Part shown: piece by piece, positions 8,706 through 15,235 of the stretch
Layout: each line of letters starts with the position of its first letter
How positions within the stretch are numbered: position 1 is the stretch's first letter
Origin: a virus
Reading direction: 5' to 3' (one strand)
IMG/VR virus record: IMGVR_UViG_3300020733_000046
Span: 1 to 30,501 of that record
Length of the DNA: 30,501 nucleotides
Position numbers and translations under genes: made by a program
The notes under the pieces: model-generated
What the model was told of the DNA's origin: nothing
Seen by the model: only the letters and a program-made list of their open reading frames with translations
The model's database searches: none

Positions 8706-9941
8706 ATGGCAACAGCAAAAAGAAAAAAAAGTTTATCAGTCTACAATTCTAACCAAGGTATGTACCGTAGGGAAGAGTTGTTGAAGATGTTGACTACAAA
8801 TCAAACTAAATTACCACAAGGTATTTTACATGATGATTTGGATAGAGGGTTTTTAGATTACGTCAAGTCCAATTATGTGATTATATCGGATGGGGAACAA
8901 ATTCCTATCATTGAAAGAATTATGACAATTCAGAGATGGGGGGAATATACTCAAAACTGGCAGTTTAGTGATGGGGATGGTAATGTTGAAATTCCTTTTA
9001 TTGCAATAATCAGAAATCCTGAAGTTGTTTATGGAACACATCCGTCGAATGCATTTAATGTACCACAAAATGAACTTTGGTATTATGCCGCAGTACAAAA
9101 TTGGAATGGAACTACGTTAGGTGCTGATGTTTATAAAATCCCTCAACCAACACCAGTTGACATAAAATATGATGTGACAATTATATGTTCTAAATTTAGG
9201 GATTTAAATTCAATGAATAAAACCGTTCTTGAAAATCTTACAAGTATGCAGGATTATCAAGTTATTAATGGCCATTATATTCCAATTATGTTAGATAGTA
9301 TTACAGATAGTTCACCTATCAATACTGTTGAAGGTCGTAGATTTTACGTACAAACTTATAAGTTTTCATTATTAGGTTATTTGTTGGATCCTGAGAAGTT
9401 CGAGGTTACTCCTGCTATTAGTAGAACTTTAATTTTTACTGAAGTACCGAATGACCAACCGAGTAAAACAGTCAACCAAATTGCCAATTTGGACATTATA
9501 ACTGTTAATTTTAGTGCCGATGGACATGACACTGTTTTCAATGTAAATGAAAATATTGGAATTTTACTTTATGTAAAAATTAATGGTCTAACTCAGGAAC
9601 AAAATATTGACTATTACTTTATAAACGGAACATCAAGAATTGTTTTTTCCGAATCTCCAATTGAAGGTTCCGTAGTTTCAGTTGTTTATATTAAAAGTTT
9701 TAGTACTGTATTAATGGATCCATTTGGTAAAATTATAAATGTGGGTAAGGATTATTATACATACACTGGAGGTACTCCTGAATTTATTATTAAAAATCCT
9801 TTACTAGAAATTATTAGTGTGGATGTCAATGGTTTAACTGAAATTCAAAATTCAGGTTTTCAAATTTTGGGGAACAATTTAATAACAATGAGTTACAATC
9901 CTGTAATCGGTTCAAAAATAGGTATTATATATTTATATTAA
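8706..9941 (+). CDS. Putative tail completion/sheath-stabiliser protein (gp15-like) with two C-terminal beta repeats
   Basis: Protein of 411 residues from ATG at 8706, one base after the previous stop. An upstream in-frame ATG at 8673 lies inside the previous gene and is not preferred. GAGGAG at 8694-8699 is one of the few Shine-Dalgarno-like sites in the window. Residues 1-260 include PVDIKYDVTIICSKF and GRRFYVQTYKFSLLGYLLDP, which recall the tail-terminating, sheath-stabilising gp15 family (T4 gp15 has 272 residues), and the gene stands directly upstream of the sheath block. The C-terminal 145 residues add two related beta modules, about 268-333 and 348-411, sharing (V/I)xVNGL and ending in a V-x-I-x-Y strand. 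These would decorate the tail end or neck. gp15 is a tentative name; the repeats are visible directly. Confidence 0.5.
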   Translation: MATAKRKKSLSVYNSNQGMYRREELLKMLTTNQTKLPQGILHDDLDRGFLDYVKSNYVIISDGEQIPIIERIMTIQRWGEYTQNWQFSDGDGNVEIPFIAIIRNPEVVYGTHPSNAFNVPQNELWYYAAVQNWNGTTLGADVYKIPQPTPVDIKYDVTIICSKFRDLNSMNKTVLENLTSMQDYQVINGHYIPIMLDSITDSSPINTVEGRRFYVQTYKFSLLGYLLDPEKFEVTPAISRTLIFTEVPNDQPSKTVNQIANLDIITVNFSADGHDTVFNVNENIGILLYVKINGLTQEQNIDYYFINGTSRIVFSESPIEGSVVSVVYIKSFSTVLMDPFGKIINVGKDYYTYTGGTPEFIIKNPLLEIISVDVNGLTEIQNSGFQILGNNLITMSYNPVIGSKIGIIYLY

Positions 9942-9942
9942 T

Positions 9943-10209
9943 ATGCCAAACGTTATAACCGATATTACTCAAACCAATCTACAATTACCAAATAGTAAAA
10001 TATTTCAAATAGATATTGAAAATTTTATTTATACGGGAGGAACTACTTCTTTTACTGTCACTAATTTAATTAAAGGAGTAATTAGTGTTAATATTAACGG
10101 TTTAGACAATAACACATCTGTTGGATTTTTTACAATTAATAAAAATACTGTTACTTTTAATGATACATTAGATATACCATCCACTGTTTCAATAAAATAT
10201 TCTTTTTAA
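9943..10209 (+). CDS. Small protein made of a third copy of the gp15-like C-terminal beta module
   Basis: Protein of 88 residues, starting one base after the previous stop, so translation is probably coupled. From about residue 28 it parallels the last module of the upstream protein: YTGGTTSFTV matches YTGGTPEFII, ISVNINGL matches ISVDVNGL, and both end in a strand of the form (V/I)(S/G)IKY or similar. It looks like a tandemly duplicated domain now expressed on its own, possibly a neck or tail decoration. No enzyme motif is visible. Confidence 0.75.
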   Translation: MPNVITDITQTNLQLPNSKIFQIDIENFIYTGGTTSFTVTNLIKGVISVNINGLDNNTSVGFFTINKNTVTFNDTLDIPSTVSIKYSF

Positions 10210-10365
10210 TTATTCTCCATAGATATCTTTCTTTTTAGGTTTACAGCTATCTTCAATCCATTTTTGTATAACCTTGTATATTTTGAGTCCTTTTTCGTCA
10301 CAGTAGTTTTTAATCATTTCATGATGTTTTTTACTGATTTTAACATTTTTCATCTCATTTTTCAT
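10210..10365 (-). CDS. 51-residue putative DNA-binding protein (ribbon-helix-helix-like)
   Basis: Small minus-strand gene from ATG at 10365 to TAA at 10210-10212, back to back with the stop of the plus-strand gene. An alternative ATG lies at codon 5. The protein starts MKNEMKNVKISKKHHEMI and ends in a lysine-rich tail (CKPKKKDIYGE). A beta strand (NVKIS) followed by two helices (KKHHEMIKNYCDEKG, then KIYKVIQKWIEDS) is the order of Arc/MetJ-type ribbon-helix-helix repressors and resembles small orphan proteins of T4-like phages. It is divergent from the tail sheath gene, with an inverted repeat between them, so it may regulate itself or the sheath. The fold is inferred from the pattern. Confidence 0.6.
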   Translation of the reverse strand: MKNEMKNVKISKKHHEMIKNYCDEKGLKIYKVIQKWIEDSCKPKKKDIYGE

Positions 10366-10376
10366 TGTTAGATAGA

Positions 10377-10398
10377 AAAAGATACTTTTTTATCTTTT
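10377..10398. promoter_or_regulatory. Inverted repeat between the 51-codon gene and the tail sheath gene
   Basis: AAAAGATA, 6-base spacer CTTTTT, TATCTTTT: perfect 8-base arms. It lies 12 bases upstream of the minus-strand ATG and 82 bases upstream of the sheath ATG. It is a plausible operator for the adjacent ribbon-helix-helix candidate. AT-rich DNA produces such repeats by chance fairly often. Confidence 0.4.
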
Positions 10399-10435
10399 AT
10401 ATTGAAGATACGGAAATCTTTGAATAAAATAAAGA

Positions 10436-10443
10436 TATTTATT
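10436..10443 (+). promoter_or_regulatory. TATTTATT box upstream of the tail sheath (candidate late promoter)
   Basis: This box lies 36 bases before the sheath ATG. Similar TATTTAT(A/T) boxes precede several other unit-leading structural genes. Promoter function is inferred from recurrence only. Confidence 0.3.
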
Positions 10444-10479
10444 GAATAAGAAATAAAAATTTTAAATTAAATACAATCA

Positions 10480-13431
10480 ATGGCAACTTCAAACAACACA
10501 TTTGTCTCACCAGGTGTTTACACATCTGAGGTAGATTTGACCTATGTAGCTCAAAGTGTCGGAGTAACGACACTAGGTTTAGCGGGTGAAACAATGATGG
10601 GACCAGCTTTCGAACCTATTCTAATTCAATCATGGGATAGTTTTCAATCAACTTTTGGTTCAACTAATCCAATGTTAGATGGTAATGGTAATCCGTCTTA
10701 TGAACTACCTTATGTAGCTAACTCATACTTACAAGAATCTAATCAATTATTCGTAACGAGAGTTCTTGGTTTAACTGGTTATAAACCATATAATACTTTT
10801 TCAATCAAGACTTTAGGTGGTGTGATTGTTGATAAAACAACATACACAACAACTACAGGTATTACTTTCAGTGCAGATACAATAAACCACGAACAATCTA
10901 GTTCAATTTATAATGAACTATCAGATAAAACAGCTTATAATGGTTTAAGTGTAACAGATTACATCTATCAAATTGCAAGCGGTTATACATCATCAGATAA
11001 TGGTAAATGGTTCACAATTGGTTTAGTTCCAAGTACTATTGTAAATTCACAGTCAGGAGCAGAAGTGAAAGGTCCTGTTGCAGGTAATTTCACAATAAAC
11101 AATTATAATAACAAAGAATGGTATAATGTTTATTATCATCAATCGGGTGCTAGCGATTCAACAATCGATGGTGTTTATTCTTATATTTTTGTTTACAACT
11201 ATACTGGTAACACATTTAATGTTGAAAGATTTAAGTACCCTGCTGAACTTAATAGTGATTATGCTGGTAACGTAGTTTTGTCTTTAAGATCTAGAGGTCA
11301 TTATGACAATACAAATACATTAGATCTTGAGGTTGCAGGTGATACTGCTTTTCAAAATGTAGTGACAACTTCATCTAATAACATCGAGGTTAATCCTTTT
11401 GCGGAATTTACATTAAATGTAACAGGTTCAACTTTATCAGGTGGAACTTCTTTTACGTTATCAATGGACAGTTCAAGTACTCAATATGCTTCAAAAGTTT
11501 TAGGTGTTGCCCCTTTTGATAAATCTTATTCCACTTTCCCATTATATGTTTATGAAATTTATGATAATTTCTTAGTAGATGCATATGAACAAGGTTTTGT
11601 TAGAGGTTTGGATATGAATACTTATCAACATATTGATGATGGAGATAGTAAAGATGATTTCTTAACTGAATATATTAAACCAGTTTCTCCATTTGTTGTT
11701 TCAGAAGCAAGAGGTGGTGTGGTTCACAATTTGTTCCAAGTATTACCAATCGCGGATGGTGATTCTGCAAACTATCAAATCAAGATAACTATACAGAATG
11801 TTAATGTTTCTACTGGTGACTTCGACTTAATTGTTCGTGATTTTAACGATACTGATGATAATCAGGTGGTTTTAGAATCTTGGACAAGATGTAATATGGA
11901 TCCAAGTTTAACTACATATATTGGATTAAAAATTGGTACTTCAGATGGTAATTTCCCATTAAAGTCCAACTATATTATGATTAGTTTAGACTCTAATGCA
12001 CCATCAGATGCGTTTCCTGCTGGATTCCAAGGATTTGTTGCTAATAACACTTTCTCAGGTTATAACAATGATGGTAGTGATGCAACAGGTAAAACTGGTA
12101 GTGTAATGTATAAAACAGAATACTTCAATGCAGGTGATGTGTATTCTTATAATCCTGATGGTAGTCCTAATATTTCAAGTGGTGATATTTTGAGAAAAGT
12201 TACTTTAGGTCTATTCTCTTCAGCAACTTCGGCTCAACCTACATCTTATGATAATAGTTTATTTCAATATAAAGGAAAATCTGCTGGACAACAAACGAAA
12301 GGTTTCCACTTGTCAGTAAATGCATCAAGTATTACTGATACAGATGGTAACTATCTATTTGAAACTACTCCATATGATTTGGAAGGTCAATCAGGTACCA
12401 ATAACCCTCTAACTAATAAAAGTTATTGTAAATTTACTTTTGCAGTATGTGGTGGGTTTGATGGTTGGGATATTTACAGACAATCAAGAACTAATACAGA
12501 TGGTTATATCTTTGGTAAACCATTGTATACCGCTTGTAATACAAATAACGGTGGTGTATTCAGTTCTACAATAGGCAACTCTGATTACTACGCTTATTAC
12601 AAGGGTATTCAAACTTTTGCAAACCCTGAAGCAGTTGCCATTAATGTGTTTGCAACTCCTGGTTTGAATTTCAATGATCATTCTTCATTAACAACTTTGA
12701 CAATTGACATGATTGAAGTAGATAGAGCAGACTCTATCTATATTATTAATTCACCAAATTATAATACTTCACAACAAGTTATTTCAGCTTACCAAAATAT
12801 AGGGTATGATAGTAATTATTCAGCAATTTATTTCCCTTGGATTCAAGTGTTGGATACTTATAATTCTACACAAATTTATATTCCACCAACAGGTGAAGTT
12901 GTAAGAAATATAGCATTAACCGATAATGTTGCATATCCTTGGTTTGCGTCAGCTGGTTATACTAGAGGTTTAGTAAATTCTAATAAAGCAGCTTTCAAAT
13001 TGACACAAAGTGATAGAGATTTACTTTACACTAACGCAATTAACCCAATTGCAACATTTTCTGATACAGGTACAATTATTTTTGGTAATAAAACTTTACA
13101 AATTAGGGATTCAGCTTTGAACAGATTAAATGTAAGAAGATTGTTATTACAAGCTAGATTATTAATATCTGCAGTAGCTGTAAGATTGTTATTTGAACAA
13201 AATGACGATACAGTTAGACAAGAATTCTTAAGATTAGTAAATCCAATTTTAACCCAAATACAAAAGGAAAGAGGTTTAACAGATTTCCGTGTAACGGTAT
13301 CTAGTGATCCTTCTGACTTGGATAATAATTTGTTGAGTGGTAAAATCTACATCCAACCTACTCGTTCTTTAGAGTTTATAGATTTAGAATTTATTATCAC
13401 ACCAACAGGTGCTTCATTCCAAAATGTATAA
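10480..13431 (+). CDS. 18: Tail sheath protein (T4 gp18-like), enlarged
   Basis: Contractile tail sheath subunit, 983 residues. The N-terminus NTFVSPGVYTSEVDLT followed by GLAGETMMGPAFEP is the hallmark of T4-type sheaths. The C-terminal domain from about residue 820 (YPWFASAGYTRG, then RLNVRRLLLQARLL and SLEFIDLEFIITP) is the conserved part that packs around the tube. T4 gp18 has 659 residues; the extra roughly 320 lie in the middle (about 100-700), rich in S, T, N and D, and probably form surface-exposed domains. The gene has its own leader, no Shine-Dalgarno sequence, and a strong terminator right after the stop, as expected for a very abundant monocistronic product. Confidence 0.95.
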   Translation: MATSNNTFVSPGVYTSEVDLTYVAQSVGVTTLGLAGETMMGPAFEPILIQSWDSFQSTFGSTNPMLDGNGNPSYELPYVANSYLQESNQLFVTRVLGLTGYKPYNTFSIKTLGGVIVDKTTYTTTTGITFSADTINHEQSSSIYNELSDKTAYNGLSVTDYIYQIASGYTSSDNGKWFTIGLVPSTIVNSQSGAEVKGPVAGNFTINNYNNKEWYNVYYHQSGASDSTIDGVYSYIFVYNYTGNTFNVERFKYPAELNSDYAGNVVLSLRSRGHYDNTNTLDLEVAGDTAFQNVVTTSSNNIEVNPFAEFTLNVTGSTLSGGTSFTLSMDSSSTQYASKVLGVAPFDKSYSTFPLYVYEIYDNFLVDAYEQGFVRGLDMNTYQHIDDGDSKDDFLTEYIKPVSPFVVSEARGGVVHNLFQVLPIADGDSANYQIKITIQNVNVSTGDFDLIVRDFNDTDDNQVVLESWTRCNMDPSLTTYIGLKIGTSDGNFPLKSNYIMISLDSNAPSDAFPAGFQGFVANNTFSGYNNDGSDATGKTGSVMYKTEYFNAGDVYSYNPDGSPNISSGDILRKVTLGLFSSATSAQPTSYDNSLFQYKGKSAGQQTKGFHLSVNASSITDTDGNYLFETTPYDLEGQSGTNNPLTNKSYCKFTFAVCGGFDGWDIYRQSRTNTDGYIFGKPLYTACNTNNGGVFSSTIGNSDYYAYYKGIQTFANPEAVAINVFATPGLNFNDHSSLTTLTIDMIEVDRADSIYIINSPNYNTSQQVISAYQNIGYDSNYSAIYFPWIQVLDTYNSTQIYIPPTGEVVRNIALTDNVAYPWFASAGYTRGLVNSNKAAFKLTQSDRDLLYTNAINPIATFSDTGTIIFGNKTLQIRDSALNRLNVRRLLLQARLLISAVAVRLLFEQNDDTVRQEFLRLVNPILTQIQKERGLTDFRVTVSSDPSDLDNNLLSGKIYIQPTRSLEFIDLEFIITPTGASFQNV

Positions 13432-13450
13432 TAAAAATAATAAAAAACAG

Positions 13451-13478
13451 AAAGGGGTCCAAAAGGATCCCTTTTTTG
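13451..13478 (+). terminator. Intrinsic terminator after the tail sheath gene
   Basis: AAAGGGGTCC-AAAA-GGATCCCTTT forms a 10-base stem with one G.T pair and a four-base loop, and runs into a T tract. It begins 19 bases after the sheath stop. Confidence 0.9.
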
Positions 13479-13492
13479 TTCCACATGGAACA
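13477..13492. repeat. 16-base dyad TGTTCCACATGGAACA
   Basis: Seven-base arms TGTTCCA and TGGAACA around a 2-base centre, directly after the terminator T tract. It is GC-richer than its surroundings. It could be a protein-binding site or a second RNA stem that protects the 3' end. Confidence 0.55.
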
Positions 13493-13533
13493 ATAATAAT
13501 ATAATAATTATAAAATTTTATTTACCCCAGTAT

Positions 13534-13608
13534 ACTAGTTCTAGTTATTATAGTATTTATTTGTATATTTTATTCTTTATTATATGTATTATTAATAACT
13601 GGTCTAGT
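13534..13608 (+). repeat. Imperfect long inverted repeat in the sheath-tube spacer
   Basis: ACTAGTTCTAGTTATT (13534-13549) can pair with AATAACTGGTCTAGT (13594-13608): outer 5 and inner 7 base pairs, with a mismatch and a bulge between. The loop is an AT-rich 44 bases that includes a TATTTATT box. It is a possible structured RNA or cruciform element of unknown role. Confidence 0.4.
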
Positions 13609-13677
13609 AAAAAACTACGGAAAAAAAATGACAAAGTCAAGTATTTCCCGAAAAAAATTTATTTTTCAATATACATA

Positions 13678-13685
13678 TATTTATA
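13678..13685 (+). promoter_or_regulatory. TATTTATA box upstream of the tail tube gene
   Basis: This is an exact copy of the recurrent box, 41 bases before the tube ATG, followed by an A-rich leader with no Shine-Dalgarno sequence. Confidence 0.35.
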
Positions 13686-13726
13686 AGAAACAGAATAATT
13701 AAAACAAAATTTTAAAAAAATAGAAA

Positions 13727-14215
13727 ATGGCAGATTTATTAATGAAAATGCCGGTTCCATATGAACCGAAAAGGGAAAACCGATTTATCGTTAGATTTCC
13801 ATCATCAATGGGTATTAACGAGTGGTATATTACTTCATCTCAAAGACCTAGTGCTAAAATCAATACAGTTGCAATACCATTTATCAATACTTCAACATAT
13901 GTTGCAGGTAGATTTGAATGGAATACAATGAAAGTTAAATTTAAAGATCCAATTGGTCCTTCAGCAGCACAAGCTCTAATGGAATGGTTCCGTTTACATG
14001 CTGAATCTGTTACAGGTAGAATGGGATACGCTGCTGGTTACAAAAAAGATATTGATTTAGAAATGCTTGATCCGACAGGAGTTGTGATTGAAAAATGGAT
14101 TTTACAAGGTACTTTCTTAACTGATATTAACTTTGGTGATTTAGATTACTCAAGAGATGAAATTGCAACTATCGATTGTACTTTACGTCCTGATAGATGT
14201 ATTTTAGTTTACTAA
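13727..14215 (+). CDS. 19: Tail tube protein (T4 gp19-like)
   Basis: Protein of 162 residues, practically the length of T4 gp19 (163). It forms stacked hexamers that make the inner tail tube inside the sheath. Typical features are the N-terminal ENRFIVRFPSSMGI, the central MKVKFKDPIGPSAAQALMEW segment, and the C-terminal strand pattern TIDCTLRPDRC. It lies directly after the sheath gene as in T4, but with its own leader and its own terminator, which would allow separate high expression. Confidence 0.95.
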   Translation: MADLLMKMPVPYEPKRENRFIVRFPSSMGINEWYITSSQRPSAKINTVAIPFINTSTYVAGRFEWNTMKVKFKDPIGPSAAQALMEWFRLHAESVTGRMGYAAGYKKDIDLEMLDPTGVVIEKWILQGTFLTDINFGDLDYSRDEIATIDCTLRPDRCILVY

Positions 14216-14242
14216 AATTATACTATAAAAAAAATACATATT

Positions 14243-14277
14243 AACCGATATCCTATTTTGTGGGTATCGGTTTTTTT
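14243..14277 (+). terminator. Intrinsic terminator after the tail tube gene
   Basis: AACCGATATCC and GGGTATCGGTT form an 11-base stem with one T.G pair, around TATTTTGT, followed by a run of T. It starts 28 bases after the stop. Confidence 0.93.
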
Positions 14278-14322
14278 ATTTAAAATCTTTACTTTATCAT
14301 AGTTATTATATAAATTGATATT

Positions 14323-15072
14323 ATGGAAGAATCACTTAAAATTGACCCAACAATACAGTATGATGTGGTACCATTACCATCTCAGGGAATTTATTATAAA
14401 AACAAAAAGAAATCATTAAGGGTAGCTTATTTAACTGCTGCTGATGAAAATATTCTTAGCTCTCCAAATCTATTGGAAAGTAATACCGTTATTGATGAAT
14501 TACTTAGGAGAAAAATTATAGATAGGGATATCCCTTTTGATGAAATTGTAGATGAAGACAGACAAGCTATATTAATATTTTTGAGAAATACTGCTTTTGG
14601 AAGTGAATTCAAAGTAACAATGACAGACCCATCGAACAAAAAGGAATTTACTACTACTGTGGATTTATCAATAATAAAAGTAAAAGAGTTTAACCTAGAA
14701 GCCGATTCAAACGGAGAGTATGATTTCTTCTTACCCCTTAGTAAAAAAAATATAAAATTTGTTTTTTTAAATAAAAAACAAGAAGACGAAATTCAAAAGA
14801 TTAGAAACGATATTTCATTAACAGTTGTACCATCTAACACCAAAAGGTTGGAAATGATGATAAAGTCCGTAGACGGAACAAGAGATCTTATGGCGATTTA
14901 TAATTTTATTCAAACAATGCCAATTAAGGACTCACAATCATTCAGAAGATTTGTTAACGAAAATAAACCAGGTTTAGACCTAATTGTTGATATTACTGCC
15001 CCATCAGGAGAAAAGATTCCATTGTTAGTGGAGTTTGGGGTTGACTTTTTTCGTCCCTTCTACGGAATATAA
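14323..15072 (+). CDS. Baseplate hub/assembly protein, T4 gp26-like
   Basis: Protein of 249 residues. The start VVPLPSQGIYYKNKKKSLRV followed by LTAADENILSSPNLL and TVIDELLRRKI matches the T4-type baseplate protein family (LPSxGxxY, then T-AADE-IL). The C-terminus ends in VDFFRPFYGI, an aromatic tail common in this family. Such proteins help assemble the central baseplate hub, and the position just upstream of the tape measure fits. T4 gp26 has 208 residues and gp51 has 249, so which T4 gene it corresponds to is unclear. The last 32 bases may overlap a +1-frame ORF. Confidence 0.75.
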   Translation: MEESLKIDPTIQYDVVPLPSQGIYYKNKKKSLRVAYLTAADENILSSPNLLESNTVIDELLRRKIIDRDIPFDEIVDEDRQAILIFLRNTAFGSEFKVTMTDPSNKKEFTTTVDLSIIKVKEFNLEADSNGEYDFFLPLSKKNIKFVFLNKKQEDEIQKIRNDISLTVVPSNTKRLEMMIKSVDGTRDLMAIYNFIQTMPIKDSQSFRRFVNENKPGLDLIVDITAPSGEKIPLLVEFGVDFFRPFYGI

Positions 15073-15205
15073 AAAAAATCAAATTTATACTACTATTTTC
15101 CTGTTAAAACATGGTTTCACTTATACCGATGTTTTGAACATGCCGATTTTCGAGAAAACAAATATAGTAAGTATATTGATCGATGCACTAGAAAATCAAG
15201 AGTAA
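15041..15205 (+). CDS. Small overlapping ORF between gp26-like and tape measure genes (start or frameshift uncertain)
   Basis: An open frame in +1 relative to the gp26-like gene runs from a stop at 15026-15028 to TAA at 15203-15205. The part IYTTIFLLKHGFTYTDVLNM, then PIFEKTNIVSILIDALENQE, looks like real helical protein. It resembles the short proteins (xEIFxLxYHxxxSxxDVMxM pattern) I associate with this spot in other T4-like phages. The only in-frame ATG (15140s) would leave about 22 residues, so the product probably begins at TTG 15041 (54 residues) or arises by a shift from the gp26-like frame, for example on TTTTTTC at 15046-15052. A role in baseplate or tail assembly is inferred from context. 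Confidence 0.5.
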   Translation: MTFFVPSTEYKKNQIYTTIFLLKHGFTYTDVLNMPIFEKTNIVSILIDALENQE

Positions 15206-15207
15206 CC

Positions 15208-15215
15208 TATTTATA
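15208..15215 (+). promoter_or_regulatory. TATTTATA box upstream of the tape measure gene
   Basis: This is an exact copy of the recurrent box, 20 bases before the ATG of the tape measure gene and 2 bases after the preceding stop. Confidence 0.35.
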
Positions 15216-15235
15216 TAATAAGAAAAATTTGATTT

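Larger units (their letters stand above)
13432..13726. other. 295-base intergenic region between sheath and tube
   Basis: No convincing gene or tRNA is seen. It holds, in order, the sheath terminator (13451-13478), a dyad (13477-13492), an imperfect long hairpin with arms 13534-13549 and 13594-13608, and the TATTTATA box (13678-13685) with an A-rich leader for the tail tube gene. Confidence 0.6.

Noticed and set aside
13628-13702. 24-codon ORF in the sheath-tube spacer
   Set aside because: It is too short, low-complexity, and runs through the TATTTATA box and leader of the tube gene.
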